A DNA stretch of 64,000 nucleotides from M3007 sp965249785 (GCA_965249785.1 CBDFMU010000012.1:372001-436000), one strand, 5' to 3'; counted from the first letter of the stretch, positions 8,593-19,970 are shown. A program made the numbers and translations. The notes: generated by a model from the sequence alone, not told the origin.

Positions 8593-9837
8593 TTATTTTT
8601 CTTCCTCGAATTCGGAGGCGAGCACCCGTAACACGTTCTGCACGGTCTCTTCTTCCAGATCGGTGCGGCGTACCAACTCGTCGGCGTTGAGCTCGAGTAC
8701 CTGGCGGGCGGTATCGCAGCCAATGTTCTTGAAAGCTTCGATCACCCACGGCTCGATCACGTCGGAGAATTCTTCCAAATCCACGTCGTCGATCTCAAAT
8801 TCAGCCTGGTTGCGGTACACATCTATTTCGTAGCCGGTCAATTTGGTGGCCAGTTTAATATTGCTACCGCCCTTACCAATGGCGAGGCTGACTTGATCGG
8901 CATCAAGATAAACGGCAGCGCGCTTGCTCTCGTGGTTGAGCTCAATGTTACTGATCTTGGCTGGCGTGAGGCTGCGCTGGATATACAGCGATACGTTGCT
9001 GGTATAATTAATAATATCAATATTCTCGTTGCGCAGTTCGCGAACAATACCATGTATACGGCTACCCTTCATCCCTACGCAGGCACCTACTGGGTCGATG
9101 CGTTCGTCGTGGCTTTCCACGGCTACCTTGGCGCGCTCGCCGGGAAGACGAACGATGTTTTTCACTTCGATCACGCCATCTTCAATTTCCGGTACTTCGG
9201 CGGTAAGCAGTTTTTCCAAAAATTCCGAATCTGTGCGGCTGAGCATGATGAAAGGCACGTTGTTGCGCATTTCCACCTTTTTGATGATGGCTTTCAGCAC
9301 GTCTCCCTTGCGGTAGTAATCGCCTTTAATCATCTCCGTGCGAGGCAGGATTAGTTCATTGCTGGTAGCGTCGTCAAGCACCAGAATCTCTTTTTTCATG
9401 ATCTGGTTCACTTCGCACAGTACTACTTCGCCCACGCGTTCGCTGTATTTGCGGAAAATTTCGTCTTTTTCCAGTTCCATGATCCGCGAGACGAGGGTCT
9501 GGCGAGCGGCCATGATGGCGCGCCGACCAAAATCGTCGATGGAAAGCTGCTCGTAGCATTCCTCTCCCATCGAAAGACCGCCATCAATAACGTGCGCCTC
9601 ACTGACGCTGACCTGGGCCAGTTCGTTGGTGACCTCCCCGTCGGATACGACTTCGCGTACCCGCCAGATTTCCAAGTCGCCTTTGGCCGTATTGACGATG
9701 ACATCAAAGTTGTCGTCGGTGCCGTACTTCTTTTTGATCAGGGTACGAAACACGTCTTCCAACACGCGCACCATCGTGGGGCGATCTATGTTTTTGCCGG
9801 TTTTAAAGTCGGCGAAGACATCTACTAAATTGACCAT
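8593..9837 (-). CDS. nusA: Transcription termination/antitermination protein NusA
   Basis: A 414-residue RNA polymerase-binding factor that controls pausing, termination and antitermination. The N-terminal RNAP-binding domain (1-~125) is followed by an S1 domain (~130-200) and two KH domains (~230-345; VGACVGMKGSRIHGIVREL and LAIGKGGSNIKLATKLTG). A short C-terminal helix-hairpin-helix-like tail (~350-414) is acidic, ending in EFEEEK. The length fits Bacteroidota NusA, which lacks the second long C-terminal acidic repeat of E. coli. It is second in the rimP-nusA(-infB) order, with hairpins just upstream (9867-9958) and a terminator just downstream. Confidence 0.96.
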   Translation of the reverse strand: MVNLVDVFADFKTGKNIDRPTMVRVLEDVFRTLIKKKYGTDDNFDVIVNTAKGDLEIWRVREVVSDGEVTNELAQVSVSEAHVIDGGLSMGEECYEQLSIDDFGRRAIMAARQTLVSRIMELEKDEIFRKYSERVGEVVLCEVNQIMKKEILVLDDATSNELILPRTEMIKGDYYRKGDVLKAIIKKVEMRNNVPFIMLSRTDSEFLEKLLTAEVPEIEDGVIEVKNIVRLPGERAKVAVESHDERIDPVGACVGMKGSRIHGIVRELRNENIDIINYTSNVSLYIQRSLTPAKISNIELNHESKRAAVYLDADQVSLAIGKGGSNIKLATKLTGYEIDVYRNQAEFEIDDVDLEEFSDVIEPWVIEAFKNIGCDTARQVLELNADELVRRTDLEEETVQNVLRVLASEFEEEK

Positions 9838-9866
9838 TTATATATGTTGGTTAGTTTTAATAAAAT

Positions 9867-9958
9867 CGTTTGCGAAACTTCTTTTCAGTTTCGTAAACGT
9901 AGTAAGGGTTAGGCTCGGGTTATGACGTTTGCGAAACCTTTCCAGGGTTTCGCAAACG
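9867..9958. repeat. Two tandem hairpins sharing the motif CGTTTGCGAAAC between rimP and nusA
   Basis: Hairpin A has arms 9867-9879 and 9887-9899 with one mismatch. Hairpin B has arms 9926-9938 and 9946-9958 and is perfect over 13 bp. Three of the four arms carry cgtttgcgaaac or its complement. They fill most of the 124-bp rimP-nusA gap. On the minus strand hairpin A is followed by attttatt, so it could weakly terminate transcription ahead of nusA. Confidence 0.8.
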
Positions 9959-9961
9959 ATA

Positions 9962-10441
9962 TTAAAAAGCCAGTTTTACCAAAGCCTTTTCAATGTTTTC
10001 CAGAAGAATGGGCGTTTCCACCTGCACCTTCTTTTTCTTTTTGCCGTCCATTTCCACAACTTCCTGACTCAGAACAATTTGCGTCTCATCGGCAGCCGTT
10101 AAAATGCCGATCAGTTTCGTCTTGTCTGTCAAAGTCACATCCAGGGTCCGACCAATGTTGCGCGGATACTGACGGGCAAATTGCAAAGGCCGCGTCACCC
10201 CGGGGCTACTCACTTCCAGCAGATATTTGTCGCCCAGCCAATTATTGGTATCCAGGTGTTCTTCAAGGTAGCGGCTAAGTTTCTGGCATTTCTCAAAAGT
10301 CATCCCGGAGTCACTATCGGCAAAGACGAACAGTTTATTACCAGGCTTAAGCTCAATTTCTACAGTGAAGCAATCTGCAAAAGCCTCGTCCGTGGCGTAC
10401 TTTTCATCCAGCAGTTGAGCGATGCGTTCGGTTAATTCCAT
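9962..10441 (-). CDS. rimP: Ribosome maturation factor RimP
   Basis: A 159-residue protein that assists 30S subunit maturation. The start is set at the Met of MELTERIAQL. An upstream in-frame Met (10480) would add 13 residues encoded by the terminator region. The N-terminal alpha/beta domain contains DSGMTFEKCQKLSRYLEE and the core motif YLLEVSSPGVTRPL. A C-terminal SH3-like domain follows (GRTLDVTLTDKTKLIGILTAAD), ending with KALVKLAF. It is the first gene of the rimP-nusA unit on the minus strand. Confidence 0.93.
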   Translation of the reverse strand: MELTERIAQLLDEKYATDEAFADCFTVEIELKPGNKLFVFADSDSGMTFEKCQKLSRYLEEHLDTNNWLGDKYLLEVSSPGVTRPLQFARQYPRNIGRTLDVTLTDKTKLIGILTAADETQIVLSQEVVEMDGKKKKKVQVETPILLENIEKALVKLAF

Positions 10442-10468
10442 GTTCCAAAAAAGGTCTGTACAAACAAA

Positions 10469-10491
10469 AGAGGGAACCATTGGCTCCCTCT
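10469..10491 (-). terminator. Hairpin plus U-run in the rimP leader (possible attenuator)
   Basis: The 10-bp stem (agagggagcc with ggttccctct on the minus strand, one G-U pair) is followed by TTTTGTTTG. It lies 28 nt before the rimP ATG and ~30 nt after a promoter-like element, so it is in the operon leader. It could equally end transcripts from trhA upstream. Confidence 0.7.
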
Positions 10492-10520
10492 CGTGACGAC
10501 TTCGTCAAAATATCGTGGTG

Positions 10521-10528
10521 CAAAAGTA
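10521..10528 (-). promoter_or_regulatory. Promoter -7 element (TACTTTTG) for rimP-nusA
   Basis: TACTTTTG on the minus strand fits TAnnTTTG. The predicted start is just upstream of the hairpin at 10469-10491. No clear -33 TTTG is seen. Confidence 0.55.
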
Positions 10529-10617
10529 AGACTATTCGGGGAATTTTCACAGTATTGGTTTAAAAAACAGCAAATCGCTGAAAAGGTTGAAAGCGCGTTA
10601 CGTTTGCCACGCTTCTT

Positions 10618-11259
10618 TCAAGACACCGACAACAGCACCGCAGCGTAGTGGCAAATACTCGCCGCCAGCACAAACAAGTGCCAGATCACATGGTGATGAG
10701 TCATTTTTGTCCAAAGATAAAAAATAACGCCTACTGAATATAGGCAGCCACCAACGATAATCAATAAGGCGATCTGTGGAGGTATATTGGCGAAAAACGT
10801 GTGGGCCACGGCAATCAGCATCCAGCCCATGAGTACATAAATGGCCGTGGAAAGGAAGTTGAACCGATCGGCGAAAAGCACTTTGAAGATAATGCCGAGC
10901 AATGTTAGTCCCCAGAGGATAGCCAACATAGTCAGGCCAGTAGTATTGTATAAAAACAACAGAATGAAGGGAGTGTAACTTCCAGCGATCAGAAAATAGA
11001 TGCTAATGTGATCTAAGATCATCAGCACGCGCTTCACCATTGGTTGTTGAAATCCGTGATAGAGCGTGGAAAAAGTATAGAGCATTAAAAAACAGAACCC
11101 GTATACGCTCGCCCCGACGATAGCGGCCATGTTGCCAGTATGCGTAGCCGTGCTAATCAAAATAGGAACACTGACTATGCCGAACAGAATGCCAAAACCG
11201 TGCGTCAGGCTATTGGCTAGTTCTTGCTGGAGTGCTACATCGGTAGTTTTTGTATACAT
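10618..11259 (-). CDS. trhA: Hemolysin III family / PAQR membrane protein (TrhA-like)
   Basis: A 213-residue integral membrane protein with about seven hydrophobic segments. The conserved family residues are present: Glu and His in QELANSLTHGFG, Ser-x3-His in STLYHGF, Asp-His in LDHISIYFLIAGSYTP, and the C-terminal His cluster in MTHHHVIWHLFVLAASICHY, which together form the predicted metal site. The family is named for hemolytic activity but is now linked to membrane fluidity homeostasis and PAQR receptors. It is on the minus strand, 136 bp upstream of the rimP promoter region. Confidence 0.88.
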   Translation of the reverse strand: MYTKTTDVALQQELANSLTHGFGILFGIVSVPILISTATHTGNMAAIVGASVYGFCFLMLYTFSTLYHGFQQPMVKRVLMILDHISIYFLIAGSYTPFILLFLYNTTGLTMLAILWGLTLLGIIFKVLFADRFNFLSTAIYVLMGWMLIAVAHTFFANIPPQIALLIIVGGCLYSVGVIFYLWTKMTHHHVIWHLFVLAASICHYAAVLLSVS

Positions 11260-11334
11260 GAGTTTGTCTTATAGCATTGGAAACGGTAGCTACCCGTGGA
11301 TAGTGCCGTATAGAAGGTTTAAATATATGGCAAT

Positions 11335-11745
11335 TTACCCCCATTTCTCCTTTTCTTTTTCTTCCCAGTCCTTTAAAAGCACTCGTAGCGCACCAGCAGA
11401 CAGGTATATTTCAACAATGGTAATCATCAGGGAAGTAATCATCAGTACGAAACTAAGCGCAAAGAGTATTTTGGCTGCGACCTGGTGACCTTCATAAATC
11501 AAGAACATGGTGATGACGCAAAGCAGGATGCTACCCACCCCAAAAGTCTGCATCCAGCGAATGAGCCACAGCCTCCGCCGCAGGCTGCGAATCTGGCTTA
11601 CCGTAGTAACCAGCTGGTTTTCTTCATAGTCGTTGATCAATTTGCGGATGAGGCTGGCGATGGATAGGAACTTGTTGGTGTAGGCCAATAGTAATAATGA
11701 TAAGGCAGGAAATAGCAGGGCCGGGGTTTGGATAGTAAGTTCCAT
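11335..11745 (-). CDS. DUF2721 family membrane protein
   Basis: A 136-residue protein with an N-terminal hydrophobic segment (PALLFPALSLLLLAYTNKFL), a basic middle region (IRSLRRRLWLIRWMQ), two further membrane segments (~72-115) and a charged C-terminus (DWEEKEKEKWG). The pattern matches DUF2721, whose function is unknown. It is transcribed toward trhA with a 75-bp gap and may share its transcript. Confidence 0.75.
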   Translation of the reverse strand: MELTIQTPALLFPALSLLLLAYTNKFLSIASLIRKLINDYEENQLVTTVSQIRSLRRRLWLIRWMQTFGVGSILLCVITMFLIYEGHQVAAKILFALSFVLMITSLMITIVEIYLSAGALRVLLKDWEEKEKEKWG

Positions 11746-12025
11746 AGAGAAGAGTGGTCGTCCGTTTTGATTATGTCGTTTGCTGAAACAAAAAAAGCCC
11801 CGCTTGGCGTGGCAAGAGAGCGTTTTTTTGTGCCAGCGGGTTTAGCCGCTGTCGAATCCGTTCAACGAAATATCTGCTACTATCCAATAGTTGAAGAAAA
11901 AAGCCTTTTGGTTGAATGTCTACGACGGCTCATGGCCGTCACTCCTATCTTTGAAGAGAAATCGACCAATAAACCTGTCTAAACTTTTAAACTTCTCTAA
12001 ACCGAACATCAGCACCGAAGCAACC

Positions 12026-12811
12026 ATGTTTGACCATACCGAAATAAACGCCACTACTGTTCTAATTGCTCCGTTGCTGGTATTTGGCCGCTATTTTATC
12101 GTTTGCGGTATTCTATTCAGCATATTTTACCTTTGGAAACGCCGGGCATGGGTCAGTCGAAAAATCCAGTCGCGCTTTCCTATCCCCTCCGATTTTCAGC
12201 GCGAGATCGGCTACTCTGCATTAACCTCGGTCATCTTTGCGGCTATGACGCTGCTGTGGTTGAAAACTCCATTGCGAGATTACACCAAATTTTACACGGA
12301 AATAAATCAGTATGGTTGGCTTTACCTGGCAGCGAGTGTACCACTGCTTTTATTGATACACGACACCTATTTTTATTGGATTCACCGCCTGATGCACCAA
12401 CCAAAGTTGTACCGTTTCGCGCACCTGGTGCATCATAAGTCGGTCAATCCCTCGCCTTGGGCAGCCTACGCTTTCCACCCATTGGAGGCAGTATTGGAAG
12501 CGGGCATCATACCTTTGTTGCTGCTAACCGTCCCGATGCACCCTATTTCATTTTTCGCTTTTATCACGCTAATGTTGTGGTTCAATGTATATGGCCACTT
12601 GGGGTACGAACTTTTTTCCCAAGAAACTTACACCCACCCACTGGGCAAATGGCTCAACTCATCGGTGTATCACAACCTACACCACGAGAAATTTTACGGC
12701 AATTACGGTTTGTATTTCACCTTTTGGGACCGTTTATGTGGCACTTTGCGTACTGATAGCGAAGTTAAGATCGCTGAGGTACACCAGCGCATTGCCGGGA
12801 AGGGTAATTGA
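12026..12811 (+). CDS. Sterol desaturase / fatty acid hydroxylase superfamily protein
   Basis: A 261-residue membrane di-iron enzyme. The start is set at ATG 12026 (MFDHTEINATTV). Upstream in-frame sequence is not protein-like. The three histidine boxes are HDTYFYWIHRLMH (~112), HLVHHKSVNPSPWAAYAFHP (~133) and HNLHHEKFYGNYG (~213), in the order and spacing of the superfamily, with membrane segments around ~10-32, 65-85, 95-115 and 160-195. Members hydroxylate or desaturate sterols, fatty acids, carotenoids or alkylglycerols. The substrate cannot be told from sequence. The 280 bp upstream hold no gene. Confidence 0.85.
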   Translation: MFDHTEINATTVLIAPLLVFGRYFIVCGILFSIFYLWKRRAWVSRKIQSRFPIPSDFQREIGYSALTSVIFAAMTLLWLKTPLRDYTKFYTEINQYGWLYLAASVPLLLLIHDTYFYWIHRLMHQPKLYRFAHLVHHKSVNPSPWAAYAFHPLEAVLEAGIIPLLLLTVPMHPISFFAFITLMLWFNVYGHLGYELFSQETYTHPLGKWLNSSVYHNLHHEKFYGNYGLYFTFWDRLCGTLRTDSEVKIAEVHQRIAGKGN

Positions 12812-12815
12812 TCCG

Positions 12816-12823
12816 TAACTTTG
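12816..12823 (+). promoter_or_regulatory. Promoter -7 element (TAACTTTG)
   Basis: TAACTTTG fits TAnnTTTG and lies 27 bp before the start codon of the gene at 12851, just past the stop of the preceding gene. Confidence 0.55.
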
Positions 12824-12850
12824 CGTCTTTGCTTATAACTTTCTATCATA

Positions 12851-14434
12851 ATGAAAATGCAAAACAAACATTTACTGCCGCTCCTTCTGTTAGCCTTGTC
12901 CTCAAGTGTCGTTCATGCGCAAACTATTAACTGGGCAACCGATGTGGCTCCTATTCTGTACGAACATTGTGTGAAATGCCACCGCGATGGCGGTTTGGGC
13001 GGTTTTTCCCTCATTGGTTTCGATAATGCTTTTTCTAATAGCGAAGCCATTCAAACCGAGACCCAGGCCAAAAGAATGCCACCCTGGAAAGCTGATCCTA
13101 CCTATCGCCGCTACGCCCACGAAAATCGGCTGACGGATGCGCAGATTCAAACCATCGCCGACTGGGTGCAAGGCGGCACTCCGATGGGCGATATAAGCCA
13201 GGCCCCGCCAGTGCCGACTTTCGTTCAAGGTTCCAACATTGGTGTTCCCGATCACGTATTATATACACCATTATATACGATCACTTCTACCGAAGACGAA
13301 TATCGCTGTTTTGTTATTCCTTCCGGATTGACCGAAACTGCTTATTTGCGAGCCATTGAGGCCATTCCTAGTAATCACGAAGCAGTACACCATATATTGA
13401 TCTATCAAGACTTGACCGGGGAAGGCAGGCTGAAGGATGAGGCTACGCCAGAACCCGGCTATATTAGTTTTGGGGGGCCAGGCGTTTCTGCCAATCTGAT
13501 CGGGGCTTGGGCACCAGGCAACCAAGTGACCTTTATGCCAGCCGGCACCGGGGTCAAGTTGACTGCTAATGCCGATTTGATCGTACAAATGCACTATCCA
13601 AAAGGTGCCACTGGATTGACCGATCAAACAACGCTCAATTTCTTTTTTACTCCCACCACCCAGGGCATTCGCTCAGTAGACCTCGTTCCTATCCTCAATC
13701 ACACGCCCCTGTCACTGGTCAGCGGCCCATTGAATATACCGGCTAATGCGATAAAAACCTACCATTCCAAGTTCCAATTGCCGGTCTCTATCACGGCCCT
13801 GGCGGTGGCTCCGCACATGCACTACATTGGGAGAAGCATGATTGCCTTTGCCGTCACGCCCCAAAACGATACTATTCCGTTGGTTAATGTTCCCGATTGG
13901 GATTTCCATTGGCAGGCCTCTTATTTCTTTCAAAAGGCTCAGGTCATTCCAGCCCAATCTACTTTGCATGCTTTTGCAGTGTACGATAATACGCCGAACA
14001 ACCCATTCCAGCCCTCCGATCCGCCGCAACTGGTAGTGGAAGGAGAAGCAACCACGGATGAAATGATGCTACTCTATTTTGCTTATATGGTCACCAGGCC
14101 GGGCGACGAAAATATCATCATTGATAGTACGCTGATTTCCTCCGGGGTGGCCATAGAACCGCATAATGTCTCCCTGTCGTCATTGATGTTGTCGCCCAAC
14201 CCTGCTCATAATGGCGTTAGCCTTAGTTATGAAGTATTGTCAGCGACGGACGTGCGGACGGTCATTTCAGATTTGAACGGTCGTAGCGTGCAGATAGTAG
14301 CAGACAAACAAGATGTAGAGCCAGGTATTTATCAGGAAAATATTCCCTTGGAACAATTGCCGCCGGGCATTTATTGCGTCCAACTTTTGACGGCCAATGG
14401 AGGGGTACTGACCGCCAAATTAGTGAAACAATAA
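12851..14434 (+). CDS. Secreted cytochrome c / copper type II monooxygenase-like protein with T9SS sorting domain
   Basis: A 527-residue protein with a signal peptide (1-24, ending VHAQ). A single class I heme site Cys40-Val-Lys-Cys43-His44 sits in a short cytochrome-like domain, and RMPPW (~78) could supply the distal Met. Residues ~130-420 resemble the peptidylglycine/dopamine monooxygenase fold, with EAVHHILIY (~179), VQMHYP (~250) and APHMHYIGRSM (~323) as candidate copper ligands. A C-terminal sorting domain (~440-527: LSPNPAHNGVSLSYE, PPGIYCVQL) marks T9SS export. The combination suggests a surface redox enzyme with electrons entering through heme. The substrate is unknown, and the copper assignment rests on motif spacing only. 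Confidence 0.75.
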   Translation: MKMQNKHLLPLLLLALSSSVVHAQTINWATDVAPILYEHCVKCHRDGGLGGFSLIGFDNAFSNSEAIQTETQAKRMPPWKADPTYRRYAHENRLTDAQIQTIADWVQGGTPMGDISQAPPVPTFVQGSNIGVPDHVLYTPLYTITSTEDEYRCFVIPSGLTETAYLRAIEAIPSNHEAVHHILIYQDLTGEGRLKDEATPEPGYISFGGPGVSANLIGAWAPGNQVTFMPAGTGVKLTANADLIVQMHYPKGATGLTDQTTLNFFFTPTTQGIRSVDLVPILNHTPLSLVSGPLNIPANAIKTYHSKFQLPVSITALAVAPHMHYIGRSMIAFAVTPQNDTIPLVNVPDWDFHWQASYFFQKAQVIPAQSTLHAFAVYDNTPNNPFQPSDPPQLVVEGEATTDEMMLLYFAYMVTRPGDENIIIDSTLISSGVAIEPHNVSLSSLMLSPNPAHNGVSLSYEVLSATDVRTVISDLNGRSVQIVADKQDVEPGIYQENIPLEQLPPGIYCVQLLTANGGVLTAKLVKQ

Positions 14435-14439
14435 CCACT

Positions 14440-15480
14440 TTGATTAGCCAGCTGCTTTCCGGTCGTAGTCGTTTAATCGTCCATTTGACCGGATGGCTGC
14501 TGGTTTTTCTATCGTTCTATTACCTCATCAGTGAGTTTCGTGGTCCCGGCGAGGTGTGGTTGCGTACCTCCCTGAACATGAGCTTCATGCTGGTGCTATT
14601 TTACGGCAATGCCAAATTGTTGGTCAACCGCTACTTGGAAAAAGGCCTTTATGGCCGACTGGTGGGGTTGACCATCATTTTTTGGTTGGGCATGGTGTTT
14701 CTGCGGACGTGGTTGGAAGTACACCTTTTTGTGAAAATGCCTGAAAAGGCTTCTTTCTTTTCGGAGGATTGGAAACGCATTTTTTTAGTTTCGCTGGTGT
14801 CGTTTTTCTTGTTGATTTTTTTCAGCACTTTATATCAACTGGTGGAAAATCGCCAGGTAATCGAATTGCAGCACCGCACTTTGGAAGCCCGTCACACCCA
14901 GGCGCAACTGGATTATTTGAAGGCGCAGATCAATCCGCATTTCCTGTTCAATACTTTGCATAATATCTACGCGGCGGCAGTTTTGCAACATCCACGCACC
15001 GCCGATATGGTATTGCGGCTCAGCGATTTACTGCGCTACGTCACCTATGATGCACAGGCGACGCAGGTGCCATTGGAAAAAGAAGTGGACCAGATCAATG
15101 CCTGTCTGGAGTTGTATCAGATGAAGTCCGACGTTCTTCTGCCTATTTATTTCGTTATTGAAGGCGATCTGACTACCCGCTCTATTGAGCCGTTGCTGTT
15201 ATTACCGTTTGTGGAAAATGCCCTGAAACATGGTGACTTAGAGGCAAATTCCACTGCTTTTCTGCGCATCACGCTGCGCAACGAACCAAACAGTTTGGTT
15301 TTTATGGTAGAAAATTCCTTCAATCCCGACGATCAGCAAAAAGATTCTACTAATAGTGGTGTAGGTTTGGAAAATGTGCGCCAACGCCTGGAACTGAATT
15401 ACCCACGGCGGCATCGGTTTGAACACGGAATGGCGGACAATGCTTTTCTAGCTGTTTTGGAACTGCACGATCTCAATTAG
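14440..15480 (+). CDS. LytS-type sensor histidine kinase
   Basis: The start is placed at TTG 14440, 5 bp after the upstream stop. The longest frame begins at another TTG (14374) inside the previous gene, and the first in-frame ATG falls within the membrane region. About 346 residues: four hydrophobic segments in the first ~130, then the His_kinase domain with phospho-accepting His in AQINPHFLFNTLHNIY (~167), N box LLLPFVENALKHGD (~255) and a G box near NSGVGLENVRQRL. It sits 6 bp before the LytTR regulator, so the two form a two-component system. No periplasmic sensor domain is present, so the signal is probably sensed in the membrane. Confidence 0.88.
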   Translation: MISQLLSGRSRLIVHLTGWLLVFLSFYYLISEFRGPGEVWLRTSLNMSFMLVLFYGNAKLLVNRYLEKGLYGRLVGLTIIFWLGMVFLRTWLEVHLFVKMPEKASFFSEDWKRIFLVSLVSFFLLIFFSTLYQLVENRQVIELQHRTLEARHTQAQLDYLKAQINPHFLFNTLHNIYAAAVLQHPRTADMVLRLSDLLRYVTYDAQATQVPLEKEVDQINACLELYQMKSDVLLPIYFVIEGDLTTRSIEPLLLLPFVENALKHGDLEANSTAFLRITLRNEPNSLVFMVENSFNPDDQQKDSTNSGVGLENVRQRLELNYPRRHRFEHGMADNAFLAVLELHDLN

Positions 15481-15486
15481 TACGCC

Positions 15487-16188
15487 ATGAAAATAAAATG
15501 TCTGCTGGTAGATGATGAATCCCTTGCTCTTGCGCTCCTGGCGAAATTCATCGGCGACACACCCGATCTGGAAGTATCAGGGCAGTGTAAAAGCTCCATT
15601 CAGGCTATCGAAATATTGCAAAACGAACCGATTCAGCTGCTGTTTTTGGATATTCAAATGCCTGTGTTGAGTGGCATCAATTTGTTGCGCACGGTATCGC
15701 ACAGACCTGTCACTATTTTCACCACCGCTTATCCCCAATATGCCGCAGAAGCCTACGAACTCGATGCGGTAGATTATTTGCTAAAGCCCTACTCTGCCAA
15801 CCGTTTCGCGCAAGCCGTAGAAAAGGCTCGCGCCGTATTACGTCTACGCAACGCTGCTTTACCTAAATTAGAAGGTTACCTGACCGTAAAAGCTGATCGG
15901 CAATGGGTCAAAATCGCCTTCCAAGATATTTATTATGTGGAAGGATGGAAAGAATACGTGAAGATTTTCACTGACACAGGTAAAGTCGTCACTCTGGAAA
16001 GTTTGAACAACCTAGAGAAGCTTTTGCCGACTGCCAACTTTTTGCGGGTGCATAAATCTTATATCGTGGCCCAGACCCATGTGCAACGCATGGACGGTCA
16101 TGAATTGATTCTAACCAATAATATGCGTATTCCAGTTGCTCGTGCCCGCAAGCAAATCGTGATTGCACTACTTTTTGGCAGCGTATAG
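15487..16188 (+). CDS. LytTR family response regulator
   Basis: 233 residues. The receiver domain has acidic residues Asp9-Asp10, phospho-acceptor Asp55 in LLFLDIQMP, conserved Thr in IFTTAY and Lys in DYLLKP. A LytTR DNA-binding domain covers ~130-233 (YLTVKADRQWVKIAFQDIYY, FLRVHKSYIV). It is the output partner of the adjacent LytS-type kinase. LytTR regulators bind paired direct repeats, and none was identified here. The gene ends 160 bp before the rRNA promoter. Confidence 0.92.
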   Translation: MKIKCLLVDDESLALALLAKFIGDTPDLEVSGQCKSSIQAIEILQNEPIQLLFLDIQMPVLSGINLLRTVSHRPVTIFTTAYPQYAAEAYELDAVDYLLKPYSANRFAQAVEKARAVLRLRNAALPKLEGYLTVKADRQWVKIAFQDIYYVEGWKEYVKIFTDTGKVVTLESLNNLEKLLPTANFLRVHKSYIVAQTHVQRMDGHELILTNNMRIPVARARKQIVIALLFGSV

Positions 16189-16346
16189 AGCGTAGTACTG
16201 TTCAAATTTTGCCTTTTTAAAACATACCTGCTTTGTTATGAATATTATAAATTACTTTTGCACCCGCTTTTGAAGAAAGGAGCAGAGGTCAAATAATTTG
16301 TCTGAAAAAAATTCAAAAATATTTGGCCAAATGAAAGTGCTGTTAG

Positions 16347-16354
16347 TATCTTTG
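16347..16354 (+). promoter_or_regulatory. Promoter -7 element (TATCTTTG) for the 23S-5S rRNA unit
   Basis: TATCTTTG is preceded by atttggcc at 16321-16328, giving a plausible -33 TTTG at 16322-16325. A second -7-like TACTTTTG lies at 16252-16259. Transcription would begin near 16361, ~295 nt before mature 23S. No 16S sequence lies between the upstream gene and this promoter. Confidence 0.6.
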
Positions 16355-16378
16355 CGGCCCCAAAAGAAAGATGTTTGA

Positions 16379-16440
16379 AAATTTGCTCACCGGGAGCAGT
16401 TCTGATAAAGATCGGAACGTGGTTCGATTCCACAAAATTT
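16379..16440 (+). ncRNA. tRNA-like structure in the 23S leader (possible decayed tRNA-Ile)
   Basis: A 62-nt segment can fold as a cloverleaf: a 6-bp closing stem (aaattt with aaattt), a D-arm-like gctc/gagc, a middle arm gttc/gaac, and a T-arm gtgg-ttcgatt-ccac with a canonical T-loop. The middle loop contains ctgataa, identical to the anticodon loop of tRNA-Ile(GAT). The D-loop is too short, the anticodon stem is poor and the total is ~10 nt short, so it is unlikely to be a working tRNA. Its place matches the spacer tRNAs normally found between 16S and 23S. Confidence 0.4.
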
Positions 16441-16654
16441 GCGTTGATTTCTGCATTGAGTATTGCAATTGGTCATTAGCCTGACGATTGTTTGAAAGGG
16501 GCGATAAAGGGATCAAGAAGTTCATTGACAAGGCTGGGAGAGAAGTAAGTAGTAGAAAGGTGACGTGAGTGGAGTGGTTTAGGGAAGTTAGGGGTCAATT
16601 TTGATTTGAGTTAAGCAAGAGCAAGTCGTACTTTGGAAGAAGTATCGGCACGAG

Positions 16655-19497
<2,843 letters not shown>

Positions 19498-19747
19498 TTT
19501 TTTTGTTTTTTGTTTACAAAAAAGGATCAGAGTATTGCATGGATACCGCAAGTCAATTGCAGATGGTATTGATTCGATACTGCAACGCAAGTTGGATGGC
19601 CCAAAATAACTTGGACTACTTCGGTTACCAAGTATACTTTTACTTCTCCCCGGTTTTTTGTCGATGTAGCATCGAAATAGCAATATTAGTTGCTGTTGGA
19701 TACTACATTAAAGAAATAAGTTTAAGCAAATGCTTAAATAAAGACTT

Positions 19748-19861
19748 GTTGGTGTCTTTGGCGGCGGGGATCCACCTCTTCCCATTCCGAACAGAGTCGT
19801 TAAGCCTGCCAGCGCTGATGGTACTGGGGTTGATGCCCCGGGAGAGTAAGTCGATGCCAAC
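19748..19861 (+). rRNA. 5S ribosomal RNA
   Basis: Helix I pairs gttggtgtc with gatgccaac. The conserved internal ccattccgaacagag segment is present. It is 114 nt long and lies 250 nt after 23S, a rather long spacer that contains only imperfect hairpins. Confidence 0.93.
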
Positions 19862-19874
19862 TCAATACAACAGA

Positions 19875-19902
19875 AAGCCTGCCCGTGTAAACGGGTGGGC
19901 TT
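19875..19902 (+). terminator. Terminator of the 23S-5S unit
   Basis: The stem aagcctgcccgt / acgggtgggctt (12 bp, two G-U pairs, 4-nt loop) is followed by ccctgtttt, 13 nt past 5S. Confidence 0.75.
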
Positions 19903-19970
19903 CCCTGTTTTGGGGCCAATGGAAATCTTACTGCTAAGAGATTGATTAACAATCTATTCTACCCCTCAAT

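Noticed and set aside
11797..11813. Hairpin gccccgc / gcgtggc with a T-run on the minus strand
   Set aside because: No minus-strand gene lies upstream that would need it, and the stem has a mismatch. No claim can be made.
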